NCBI RefSeq assembly: GCF_000948985.2
Contig: NZ_CP059733.1
Location: 6,324,001 to 6,388,000 of the forward strand
DNA: 64,000 bases
From: Thalassomonas viridans
GTDB taxonomy: Bacteria; Pseudomonadota; Gammaproteobacteria; Enterobacterales; Alteromonadaceae
Reading direction: 5' to 3'
Of the stretch, positions 44,901 to 52,227 are shown one piece after another; the stretch's first letter is position 1; each line of letters begins with the position of its first letter. The notes beneath the pieces are model-generated. The model was given only the letters and a program-made list of their open reading frames with translations, was not told the origin of the DNA and did no database searches. Made by a program: the position numbers and the translations under genes.

Positions 44901-45534
44901 CCAGCAGGGCCGCTAAACCCCGATACTCAGGCTCGGCAGCAAACTGTCCGGCGACAACATAAAGAATAAACAGCGCTACCGCGGTCAGGTATACCGCCAT
45001 CATAGAGCGGAAACGGATTGCCACCGCATAAAAAAAGCAGGACAACACCAGCAGAGTCGGCAGGGACAGGTAGAAGAAAGCACTAAAATAATGACTTAGC
45101 TCCCCCGGTCCCAGCCTTTCCGGATCAACCCAGCCGGTAAGGCTGCCGATAAAACACCCCAGCAAGATCCCCAGGGGCACAAAGGCGAAAACCGTCAGCA
45201 CCACGGCAAACGAGCCAAGGAAGCGCCCCAGCTGATAACTCGCCGGATTAATGGGTTTACTGTAAAGCAGCTCGGACATCTGGCTGGTTTCGTTCCGGGT
45301 TGCGGTACTGGCGACAAAATTCACCACCAAAAACATGGCAAAAAAGCCCATCACCACCAGGGTCTGGGCAATGGAAAACGGGCCGTTGTAAACCACGTTA
45401 CCGCCACCGCCAATCTGCACGTTTTCACTGACGGTGGCAAAAAAGGTCAGCAGGAAAAAGATTAACCCAGTGACATAAAACGACGGCTGACGGGTAAAAT
45501 ACCGCCACTCAAAAGCAAACATTTTCAATAACAT
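41941..45534 (-). CDS. ABC permease fused to M1-family aminopeptidase
   Basis: A 1197-residue fusion. The N-terminal half (about 1-590) has twelve predicted membrane helices in two ABC-2-type permease blocks; the C-terminal half (about 650-1150) is an M1 aminopeptidase domain with HEVAHQWW (His933, Glu934, His937) and the third ligand Glu in ISETLSQYGALM. The aminopeptidase would face the periplasm. The ATPase gene ends 10 bp upstream, so they form one transporter. Such permease/peptidase fusions occur in Alteromonadales and Bacteroidetes; the substrate is probably a peptide but is not known. Confidence 0.88.
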   Translation of the reverse strand: MLLKMFAFEWRYFTRQPSFYVTGLIFFLLTFFATVSENVQIGGGGNVVYNGPFSIAQTLVVMGFFAMFLVVNFVASTATRNETSQMSELLYSKPINPASYQLGRFLGSFAVVLTVFAFVPLGILLGCFIGSLTGWVDPERLGPGELSHYFSAFFYLSLPTLLVLSCFFYAVAIRFRSMMAVYLTAVALFILYVVAGQFAAEPEYRGLAALLDPFAANTFGEVTRYWTMFDKNNTAIELSGILLQNRLLWLTVAVGIMVLFGGFRSAVRLPQVKAAKKSAGQAVGDFSALLSNNIAYKSGGIHTWAHLVLRTKFEIKQVILSAPFMVLTLLTVFFLITPLVDPSGMFGTPNWPLTQIMVDLIVNSTRLFMFIVLAYYSAEIVWRERNSGMGDIVDSLPVNNITFWLSKMIAITLVVMLLFVFATVVTMANQLIQGYNNLEVSQYLIRLGYINVLPLMLTAILAFFLQVLSPNKYVGMLLFVLFIITSMVMGNFGFSHNMFQFAESPRLLYSDINGYGGFLNSHSWYMLYWGGFSLVLAALTHALWHRGPVQPLKVRMKNIGYYLGTSGKSAIAMGLLCFIGAGGYIHYNTRVLNDYVIQDDKERLQAEYEQSYVQYKDADIPTITKTFAKVDMYPAQRRIKAEAEISVTNTADKPISRFLVSKPEFTGEWGVEIAGGQLGSLDETFDVAWFEFEQPLMPGESREGKLFAHRVHRGFTDGDNDFTLVENGSFINNYELFPSFGYRQGQQLSDRHKRRKYGLEPLQRANKLEDSNFYNESFFGKGVGFIDFEARISTSADQFAIAPGYLQSEKLEGERRIYHYKMDAPMVNFYSIMSARLTAKKQQYKGIDIEVYYHPDHGMNVDTMIASVQDSIDYFSEHFGPYQHRQMRIIEYPGYRTFAQSFANTVPYSERIGFISDLRDAENIDPAYYVTAHEVAHQWWAHQVGAANVQGSAIISETLSQYGALMVMEKKYGQEKIRKFLKYELDRYLRGRSEEFLEEMPLLRSENQQYIHYRKGSVVMMSLKDRLGELKLNRALQGFLAEFKYQSNPYPTTLDLMAYIKREADEQERAFVSNLFEHISLYDLKTTDVKVVAVDEGSDSKEALFDVTLTIEAALKQADGQGKETDVEFSDLVDIGLFNADPEDLSAQDYVLYLAKHAIKTGTNEITIRVKGKPEYAGVDPFVKLVDRDSADNIYRL

Positions 45535-45544
45535 AATTTGCTCC

Positions 45545-46420
45545 TTAAGCGACGCGGCGGTGCTGGTTCAAGGTAGAGAAATACACGTCTTCCAGGTTGG
45601 CGGGGGCCACTTCAAAACCTTCCGGCGCCTGCTCCGCCATCACATGGATAATGGTTTGCCCGGCAAACAGGCGTTTGGAGATCACCGTCAGTTCCTGCTC
45701 TATCGCCAGAGCCTCCTGCTGCGATACCGCTTTGCGCCAAATTTGTCCCTTAAGTTTTTCCGTCAGCAGCACCGGGTTGCCTTCCAGGATGATTTTCCCC
45801 GAAGCCAGCACCGCCATATTGGGACAAAGCTCGGAAACGTCTTCCACTATATGGGTGGACAGGATAATCACTTTTTCTTCCCCCAGGCTTACCAGCAGGT
45901 TATGGAAGCGGTTGCGCTCCTCCGGATCTAAACCGGCGGTTGGTTCATCAACAATCAGGAGATCGGGATCTCCCAGCAGCGCCTGGGCGATACCGAAGCG
46001 CTGGCGCATGCCGCCGGAAAAGCCGCTGACGGCTTTTTTCTTGTGCTGGTATAAATTGGTTTGCGCCAGCAAGCCTTCCACCGCTTCTTTGCGCTCTCCC
46101 TTGTTCTTGATGCCCTTTAAAATGGCAAGGTGAGCCAGCAGATCATAAGCGCTGATACGGGGATAAACGCCAAAATCCTGGGGCAGGTAACCTAAACGCT
46201 GCCTTAAGGCCTGGGGATCGTTAAACACGTTCACGTCATCAAAAATAACGGAACCGGCATCGGCGTTTTGCAGGGTAGCTATGGTGCGCATCAGGGAAGA
46301 CTTTCCCGCACCGTTGGGGCCGAGCAGGCCAAACATGCCTTTGGGAATATCCAGAACTACGTCATCAAGGGCTTTCACGCCATTATCATATGTTTTCGAT
46401 AAACCTTTTATGGATAACAT
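45545..46420 (-). CDS. ABC transporter ATP-binding protein of the permease/peptidase system
   Basis: A 291-residue ATPase of the DRA/ABC-2 type. Walker A is GPNGAGKSS, Q-loop LPQDFGVYP, signature FSGGMRQR, Walker B LLIVDEPTAGLD, H-loop STHIVEDV. The C-terminal extension (about 215-291) is typical of ABC-2 ATPases. It lies 10 bp before the permease/peptidase gene and would energise it. The ATG at 46420 gives the family N terminus MLSIKGLSKTYDNG. Confidence 0.9.
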   Translation of the reverse strand: MLSIKGLSKTYDNGVKALDDVVLDIPKGMFGLLGPNGAGKSSLMRTIATLQNADAGSVIFDDVNVFNDPQALRQRLGYLPQDFGVYPRISAYDLLAHLAILKGIKNKGERKEAVEGLLAQTNLYQHKKKAVSGFSGGMRQRFGIAQALLGDPDLLIVDEPTAGLDPEERNRFHNLLVSLGEEKVIILSTHIVEDVSELCPNMAVLASGKIILEGNPVLLTEKLKGQIWRKAVSQQEALAIEQELTVISKRLFAGQTIIHVMAEQAPEGFEVAPANLEDVYFSTLNQHRRVA

Positions 46421-46553
46421 CTTTATTCCTCTTCTTATTGATTTTATTTATTGTTTTTCGAATAAATGCAGGTAAGGCTATCATTTATCTGATATTAACC
46501 CTAATCCATTGTTAATTTTCTGTAAAATTCATTAACGGACAATAATGTAAACA

Positions 46554-46592
46554 AATGTGGCAGGCAGCCCGGGATGGACTGCCTGCCACATT
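46554..46592 (-). terminator. 14-bp hairpin terminator after the YiaA-like gene
   Basis: AATGTGGCAGGCAG (46554-46567) and its exact inverse at 46579-46592 flank an 11-nt loop. On the minus strand the stem starts 38 bp past the YiaA-like stop and is followed by TGTTTAC, a weak T-rich tract. Confidence 0.6.
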
Positions 46593-46629
46593 AAAGAAGC
46601 ATTAACAGATGTTGATTGACGCTGGCACT

Positions 46630-47094
46630 CTACTGCACGGCCTCCGGTGACGGCATAACCTCGTCACAGCTGCCGGCAGTATCGCCAGCTGCTTTGCTGT
46701 CGCGGGTATTTTTTTGCACCACCACGGCGGCAAACAAGCTTAAGGTATAGGCCATGGCGTAAAAGCCTTTTTCACTCAGCATCAACTCGGCGTTATACAA
46801 GCCAATCGCCAGCAGGGCGATGGCAACGGCGGACGAAAACCAGCATAAATTCACATAAGTGGCCGAAGTGGTTATGCCCTCTTGCTGATCCCGCACCGAT
46901 TTTTGCAAAGACACCATAGAAAACAGGCCGTAAAGCAGGATGATCAGGTAATAGCCTTTTTCGTTTAACGGCATCTGCGCATTAAACAGCCCCAGTGCAT
47001 AAGCCCCGGCGCCGATAGCCAGTGCGGCGATGGATGCCAGTACGAACGAGCGGGTCGGTTTGGCTGCAGGTAAGTTGATATTGGTTGATTCCAT
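46630..47094 (-). CDS. YiaA/YiaB-family inner-membrane protein
   Basis: A 154-residue protein with four predicted helices in two similar YiaA/B repeats: ALGLFNAQMPLNEKGYYLIILLYGLFSMVSLQKSVRD and AIGLYNAELMLSEKGFYAMAYTLSLFAAVVVQKNTRD. Function is unknown. The ATG at 47094 is preceded by AGGAT and begins the homologous protein; the frame from 47142 is less likely. It lies alone between two minus-strand genes, and a hairpin terminator follows. Confidence 0.85.
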   Translation of the reverse strand: MESTNINLPAAKPTRSFVLASIAALAIGAGAYALGLFNAQMPLNEKGYYLIILLYGLFSMVSLQKSVRDQQEGITTSATYVNLCWFSSAVAIALLAIGLYNAELMLSEKGFYAMAYTLSLFAAVVVQKNTRDSKAAGDTAGSCDEVMPSPEAVQ

Positions 47095-47192
47095 GATTGT
47101 TATCCTCGTTTCATTGGTTGGCGACACTATGAAACAAAGCACACTTAGGGTAAACCTTTATGATAAAAGTTGAAATATAGTCACCTCAGGTA

Positions 47193-48617
47193 TCATTTTC
47201 CTATACCTGAGGCGGTATCCGCCATAAATTGCCGCATCAGATCCAGCATTTGCCGGTAATAGGGATTAAAGGTCAACCGCTGCAAGGGCAGCTCCCCGTT
47301 CAGGTTTTCTTCGGTTTTTTCGCCCAGGATCACCTGCCCGGAAGTTTTACATAACCGGTATCTTTGAGGATCCGACAGATAATGGGTGCAATTGCGGTAC
47401 AAAGCCGTTAACCCGTAATGGGGATTATCCGGGGCATTGACGGGAGCGGTATGGGCAATATCGGCAATATGGCTGCATGCCTGGTTTTTCCGGCATTCAG
47501 GTACCACAAGCGTTACCGAAGGCGGCAGCTTATCCGCCGCCGTTTGTTTATCGCCGAAATACATCAGCGTTGCCGGTTCAGCCTTATCCCCCTGCTGCCA
47601 CCAGCCGATAATGTCCAAGGTCGCCCGGGTATCTATGGTGCGGTCATGTTCACTGGCAACCACAAACAGCGGAATATTCTTTAGCTTGCTTTTATTCGCC
47701 GGGGTTGTCTTTGCCAGATGCTGCATCAACCGGTTCACCTGGGCGGCGGCGTTATAAGGGAAAGACTCGTATTTGGCAAAATCTATATCGGCATCCAAAT
47801 CCAGCCAGTCCAGCATAGGCAGGTAATCCAGGTATTGCGCCAGCCAGGCCAGCCCGCTATATGCTTTAGAGGCGGGCGACCACATAAATACCCCCTTGAT
47901 CCTGTCATCGGCGGCATTTTGCCGCAGCAGATAATCTAAAATCAGCGCCCCACCGGTGGAAAAGCCCCCCAGATAAACCTGGTCGAAGTCCGTTAACATA
48001 CGGCTTATGCCATAGTCCGCCGCCTGCTGCCATTGCCCCAACTCCACGTCCAGCAGGTCTGAAGCCGCCGTGCCGTGCCCCGGCAGCAATAAGGTTCTGA
48101 CGGTAAACCCCTGCTGATAATAAAAGTGCGCCAGGTCATGAAACATAAACGGGGAATCCGTTAAGCCGTGGATCAACAAAATAGCTTTACCGGGTTTATC
48201 CTGCCTTAATTCAAAAGGCGCCACCAGGCGGCTCACCTCAGGTGTTCCCGGCCAGTTGTTTTGCGCCGCCAGCAAACTATAAGTTTCCGTAAATACCGGA
48301 CATGGCCGCTTGGCCCGGGGGTTGCCGGCTTCGATAAGCTTAGCGGCATACTTTAAATACAGGTCAAACCCCGCCTCATCCTGATAGGAAAATTCCGGCA
48401 ATTGCCCTTCAGGCACGGGCCGGGCATAGCGGTAACGGCCGTCGGCGATCCTTTGCTCAATACCGGTGTAATCCTGATTAATGGCAAGACAATTACCTTC
48501 TTTATCGGCACCGTCCTCATTGGCCGCAACCTGTGCTGCCGCAAAAGCATGATTTGTCAGCAACAGCACCAGACAGAATAAAACCCGGTTGAATATTCCA
48601 TGAAAAATAGCAAACAT
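47193..48617 (-). CDS. Secreted alpha/beta hydrolase
   Basis: A 474-residue protein with a signal peptide (about 1-27, ending AFAA) and an alpha/beta hydrolase fold. ILLIHGLTDSPFMFHDLA is the oxyanion-loop HG motif, GGFSTGGALILD holds the nucleophile Ser in GxSxG, with the Asp/His completing the triad later (SEHDRTID and a His near HIADIAHT or HYGLTALY). It resembles serine aminopeptidase S33/lysophospholipase-like enzymes. The substrate is unknown. The gene before it on the same strand is the XRE regulator, 41 bp upstream, so both may be co-transcribed. Confidence 0.82.
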   Translation of the reverse strand: MFAIFHGIFNRVLFCLVLLLTNHAFAAAQVAANEDGADKEGNCLAINQDYTGIEQRIADGRYRYARPVPEGQLPEFSYQDEAGFDLYLKYAAKLIEAGNPRAKRPCPVFTETYSLLAAQNNWPGTPEVSRLVAPFELRQDKPGKAILLIHGLTDSPFMFHDLAHFYYQQGFTVRTLLLPGHGTAASDLLDVELGQWQQAADYGISRMLTDFDQVYLGGFSTGGALILDYLLRQNAADDRIKGVFMWSPASKAYSGLAWLAQYLDYLPMLDWLDLDADIDFAKYESFPYNAAAQVNRLMQHLAKTTPANKSKLKNIPLFVVASEHDRTIDTRATLDIIGWWQQGDKAEPATLMYFGDKQTAADKLPPSVTLVVPECRKNQACSHIADIAHTAPVNAPDNPHYGLTALYRNCTHYLSDPQRYRLCKTSGQVILGEKTEENLNGELPLQRLTFNPYYRQMLDLMRQFMADTASGIGK

Positions 48618-48658
48618 CTTACTTCTCTATCTTAGTTGTTATTAAGGGGGAAACCGGC

Positions 48659-49390
48659 TTATTTACGTAACCGGGCAAAACGGGAAAGCTCCCAGGGCTT
48701 CATGGCCACTAACAAGCCGATATGCTGCCGGTTGTCCAGGGACAACTTGGCGTCCTCCTGGTTCAACAGCGCCGCTTCCTTGGTCAGCTGGTTGAGCTTC
48801 CTCTGAATGATTTCAATGGAAGACGGGGAATAGGTGCCACGCAAATAAAAGCGGAAGCTGTGCTCGCCACTAAAACCGGACGCCATAAACTGGGAAATCA
48901 CTTCGCTGGTCATATATTGCTCCAACGGCCCGTCGGGTATCCAGCGGAAATCCTGTGCAATTAACAGCTTATATTCATTATTCGGCAATAACTGGATCAT
49001 TTTCAGCTTATCCAGCCGGGCCATCAGCCGGATACATTCCAGCTCGGTTATCTGGTAATGGCGGATGATCTCCTCAAACGGCCAGGCGTCACGCACGCAT
49101 ACCGCCACCAGAAACAGTTTGGTATCCGAAACCAGCTCCTTTTCCTGCTCTATCGTCAGCTGGGTTAGCTGATCTTTCTGCTTTTCAGCGATTAAAAACA
49201 AATCCGACAAACTGATATTGATGATACCGCAGATCTCCTCCAGCCTTTCCAATGAAAAGCTATGGGTGGAAAAAATACGTTTGATATTGGCTTCGCTCAT
49301 CGCCAGATGCCGGGCGATATCCTTATAGGTGACATTTTGCTGGCGTAATAACTTTTTTAGGGTGCTGCTGATCTGCTTAATCTGGCTCAT
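48659..49390 (-). CDS. XRE-family helix-turn-helix regulator
   Basis: A 243-residue regulator with an N-terminal XRE/HipB-type helix-turn-helix (TYKDIARHLAMSEANIKRIFSTHSFSLERLEEICGIINISL, about residues 20-62). The remaining 180 residues are helical, rich in Leu and without a recognised domain; a second wing-like region is WPFEEIIRHYQITELECIRLMARLDKLKMIQLLPNNEYKLL. It lies just upstream of the hydrolase gene on the same strand. A GTCCATGGAC palindrome 24 bp before its start may be its own operator. Confidence 0.8.
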   Translation of the reverse strand: MSQIKQISSTLKKLLRQQNVTYKDIARHLAMSEANIKRIFSTHSFSLERLEEICGIINISLSDLFLIAEKQKDQLTQLTIEQEKELVSDTKLFLVAVCVRDAWPFEEIIRHYQITELECIRLMARLDKLKMIQLLPNNEYKLLIAQDFRWIPDGPLEQYMTSEVISQFMASGFSGEHSFRFYLRGTYSPSSIEIIQRKLNQLTKEAALLNQEDAKLSLDNRQHIGLLVAMKPWELSRFARLRK

Positions 49391-49413
49391 GGTTTATTAT
49401 TTCTATACTTTTG

Positions 49414-49423
49414 GTCCATGGAC
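49414..49423. promoter_or_regulatory. Palindrome upstream of the XRE gene, candidate operator
   Basis: GTCCATGGAC is a perfect 10-bp palindrome flanked by TATACT and AGTATA sequences, placed between the XRE gene and the divergent hypothetical gene at 49517. The short length means chance cannot be excluded. Confidence 0.3.
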
Positions 49424-49516
49424 AGTATACATGAATCAAGTTGGTTTACATTAATTATCCTCGCCTTTATCTTAACTCCCAGTTAACAAGTTCTAAAAAC
49501 AACAAAGGATAAGACA

Positions 49517-49879
49517 ATGAAATTACTGACCAGCCTGTTTACCCCGGCAATCACCCTGGCCCTGACACTGGGCGGTGCACAAGCATATGCTCAGGATTCC
49601 GCACAGCACACCAGTAAAGCCGGTAAGCATTCCGCCCTGGCGGTTTCCCATGGCGCGGCGTCTACCGCCAAGGTCGCCAGCGCAGCGGTAGCCGTGCCCT
49701 TGATTGTCGCCGGCAGTGCCGGGGTTGCCAGCGCCGCCAGCGGCAGCGCCCTGATCGACAGCGCCACTAAACCTGAACCCCTGACGGTTACCGAAATAAC
49801 CATTACCGCAGACCCCGCCCCCGGCCAGGCGATGCAAAACAAAATACAAACTAAGGTCGAAATCAAACAGGAGCCTTAA
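49517..49879 (+). CDS. Small secreted Ala/Ser-rich hypothetical protein
   Basis: A 120-residue protein, not recognised as a known family. It has a signal peptide (about 1-25, ending AYAQ), an Ala/Ser/Val-rich central region (residues 44-78) with a possible membrane helix (AVAVPLIVAGSAGVASAAS) and a polar C terminus LTVTEITITADPAPGQAM. An AAAGGATAAGACA ribosome site precedes the ATG. It ends 2 bp before the DUF2145 gene, so the two are probably coupled. It may be an accessory protein of the DUF2145 product. Confidence 0.65.
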   Translation: MKLLTSLFTPAITLALTLGGAQAYAQDSAQHTSKAGKHSALAVSHGAASTAKVASAAVAVPLIVAGSAGVASAASGSALIDSATKPEPLTVTEITITADPAPGQAMQNKIQTKVEIKQEP

Positions 49880-49881
49880 TC

Positions 49882-50685
49882 ATGAAGTTTTTGTTCCCTA
49901 TATTTGCTTTATGTGCCCTGTTATCCAGCTGCCAGGCCCTGGCCGGCAGCCAGGCGGGTACCGAAGCTAAATTTGCCCCCGAAACAATCACGGCATTTGC
50001 CAAAAACGTGGAAAAATACGCTGCGGCGCAGGGAGCCGGGGCCTTTATTATTGGCCGTATCGGCCGTCCGCAACAGGAGCTGCCCAAGGGCATTAGGTTT
50101 ACCCATACCGCCATTGCCGTGTATTCGGCCATCACCCTCAAGGACGGCAGTACGGTGAACGGCTATGCCATCCACAACCTGTATCAGGAGACGGGAAAAC
50201 CCGATGTCAGTGCCTTAGTGGTGGATTATCCGGTGGACTTTTTCTGGGGCGTGCATGAATTAAGCGCAGGCATTATTATTCCGACACCTGAGTTGCAGCA
50301 AAGGATTATCGCCGCCATCAGCAGCGGTAAAAACAAAGCCGTGCATAACCCGGCTTATTCCGTGATTGCCAGCCCCTACAATAACGAGCTGCAGAATTGC
50401 ACCGAGCATACCCTGAATATCATCAATGCTTCCATCTACCAGACAACGGATATGCGGCAGTTAAAAGCCAACGCCAGGGCGCATTTTAAGGGACAGAGGG
50501 TGCGCAGCAGCCGGTTTAAGCTAATGCTGGGCAGTCTCTTTATGGATGACGTCACTACCCGGGATCATGACGGCAAAGTCGTCACCACTACCTTCAGCAC
50601 TATCGGCCGCTACCTGCAGCAAAATGGCCTGGTGAAACATATGGCGGTCTTTAACCGCGACGGCAGCAGCGGGGAGTTGTTGTAA
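49882..50685 (+). CDS. DUF2145 periplasmic protein
   Basis: A 267-residue secreted protein with a signal peptide or lipoprotein-like N terminus (LSSCQALAG). It matches DUF2145: IIGRIGRPQQELPKGIRFTHTAIAVYS, then NLYQETGKPDVSALVVDYPVDFF and PYNNELQNCTEHTLN. The conserved His (FTHTAIAVYS) and Cys (QNCTEHT) resemble an NlpC/P60/YiiX-like Cys-His pair, which would suggest a thiol hydrolase, but this is inference. It is coupled to the small secreted protein before it. It is tail to tail with the beta-ketoacyl synthase. Confidence 0.75.
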   Translation: MKFLFPIFALCALLSSCQALAGSQAGTEAKFAPETITAFAKNVEKYAAAQGAGAFIIGRIGRPQQELPKGIRFTHTAIAVYSAITLKDGSTVNGYAIHNLYQETGKPDVSALVVDYPVDFFWGVHELSAGIIIPTPELQQRIIAAISSGKNKAVHNPAYSVIASPYNNELQNCTEHTLNIINASIYQTTDMRQLKANARAHFKGQRVRSSRFKLMLGSLFMDDVTTRDHDGKVVTTTFSTIGRYLQQNGLVKHMAVFNRDGSSGELL

Positions 50686-50746
50686 ACCAAAAGCCGGATA
50701 CAGGAGCCCGGAGAGAACAGACGTAAGCCCGGGCTGCCTGACTGGC

Positions 50747-51967
50747 TTAAAAGAAGCGCTTGAAGATCAAAGAAGTATTTAAACCGCCAAAAGCAAAGGA
50801 GTTGCTCATCGCCTGTTCGACTTCCGCCCGGCAGCCGACATTGGGCACATAATCGAGATCGCATTCACTGTCTGCTCCCAGATAGTTTCTGGTCGCCGGT
50901 ATCCTTTGTTGCTTCAGGGCCAGGATGGCGGCAATGCCTTCCAGCGCCCCGCCGGCCCCCAGGACATGGCCGTGCACCGATTTGGTGGATGAAACCTTTA
51001 ATAACGGCGCATGCCGGCCAAAAACCTTATTTATAGCCCGGGTTTCTACCCTGTCGTTCTGCACTGTGCCTGAGCCGTGGGCGTTAATATACTGGATATC
51101 CGCCGGGGATATTCCGCCGTCCTTTAACGCCGCCGACATGGCCATTTCCGCCCCTTCCGCCAGCGGCTGCACTATATTGTGGGCATCCGAACTCATGCCT
51201 ATGCCTGTGAGTTCGGCATATACAGGCGCTTTCCTGGCAAGGGCATGTTCCAGCCTTTCCAGCACCAGGGTGGCGCCGCCTTCCCCTATCACCAGGCCGC
51301 TGCGCCTGGCGGAAAACGGCCGGCAGCTGTCCGGCGACAAAACCCGCAAGCCTTCCCAGGCATGAAAATTTCCTTTGGTGATACAGGCTTCCGCCCCGCC
51401 GGCGATTGCCACATCCGCCATATCAGAGCGCAGCATCAAAGCCGCCATGGCGATGGCATGCCCGGAAGAGGCGCAGGCGGACGCGGTAGCAAATGCCGGC
51501 CCTTTAATGCCGTACTTCATGGAAATAAAACTGCCGGCGGCGCTGGGCAGTAATTTGGGCACAGTATAGGGGTGGGGCCTTTTCCCACCTTCCCGGTAAA
51601 ATTGCCGGTAAGCATTTTCTGTTGTTTCCTGCCCGCCTATGCTGGTGCCGTGGACAACGCAAGTGCGTTTGCTTAAGGCATCATCAAATACCAGTCCGGC
51701 ATCGGTTATGGCTTCATCCGCCGATAACAGCGCGAACTGGCTGAACCTGTCATATTGTTTCAGTTCGGCGGCGGAAAAAAAATCTGCCGGAAGGTAATTT
51801 TTCACCTCGGCGGCAATTTGCGTCATATGCTCGTCCGGGGTAAACAAAGAGATCGGTGCTATGGTATCGGCGTGCCCGTCGCTGAAAATGCTCTTGCCAA
51901 ATTCACCGACATTTTTACCGGCCCCGGAAATGCAGCCCAGGCCGGTAACCACTATCCTGGCAGACAT
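50747..51967 (-). CDS. Beta-ketoacyl-ACP synthase of the exosortase operon
   Basis: A 406-residue FabF-type condensing enzyme that would elongate acyl chains on ACP. The catalytic Cys165 is in TASACASSGHA, His297 in NAHGSGTVQND, and Lys329/His334 in KSVHGHVLGAGG, so it looks active. The ATG at 51967 overlaps the ACP stop (TGATG), which decides the start over the earlier frame at 51994. It is not the housekeeping fabF: it sits last in an operon of exosortase, peptide, Lnt-like acyltransferase and ACP, and probably makes a special acyl chain for that system. Confidence 0.9.
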   Translation of the reverse strand: MSARIVVTGLGCISGAGKNVGEFGKSIFSDGHADTIAPISLFTPDEHMTQIAAEVKNYLPADFFSAAELKQYDRFSQFALLSADEAITDAGLVFDDALSKRTCVVHGTSIGGQETTENAYRQFYREGGKRPHPYTVPKLLPSAAGSFISMKYGIKGPAFATASACASSGHAIAMAALMLRSDMADVAIAGGAEACITKGNFHAWEGLRVLSPDSCRPFSARRSGLVIGEGGATLVLERLEHALARKAPVYAELTGIGMSSDAHNIVQPLAEGAEMAMSAALKDGGISPADIQYINAHGSGTVQNDRVETRAINKVFGRHAPLLKVSSTKSVHGHVLGAGGALEGIAAILALKQQRIPATRNYLGADSECDLDYVPNVGCRAEVEQAMSNSFAFGGLNTSLIFKRFF

Positions 51968-52227
51968 CAGGCTTGCCGCTCCTGATATAAACAAGTAACC
52001 AGGTGCAGCAGATCCGCCAGCGAATCCAGGAAAAATCCCCGTTGTGCCAGCTCGGCTTCGTGGGGGATCTTGATCTCAAACAGCTCCTCGATATCAAAAA
52101 TAATCTCCACCAGTGACAGGGAATCAATCCCTATGTCCGCCAGGTTCTCATCCCCGGACAGGGTCTTGAGATCTGTACTTGTGTATTCGCCTAAGATGGT
52201 TTCCAGCTCTTGTTTGATGTCACGCAT
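51967..52227 (-). CDS. Acyl carrier protein of the exosortase operon
   Basis: An 86-residue acyl carrier protein. The phosphopantetheine site is Ser36 in GIDSLSLVEIIFDIEELFEI, with the usual acidic helix II. It differs from housekeeping AcpP by a longer C terminus. Its start overlaps the Lnt-like gene by 8 bases and its stop overlaps the ketosynthase start, so it is made in step with both. It probably carries the acyl chain to be elongated and then given to the acyltransferase. Confidence 0.9.
   Translation of the reverse strand: MRDIKQELETILGEYTSTDLKTLSGDENLADIGIDSLSLVEIIFDIEELFEIKIPHEAELAQRGFFLDSLADLLHLVTCLYQERQA

Noticed and set aside
50705..50735. AGCCCGG...CCGGGCT stem between DUF2145 and the ketosynthase
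   Set aside because: It may terminate both convergent transcripts, but the loop is long and no T tract follows on either strand.
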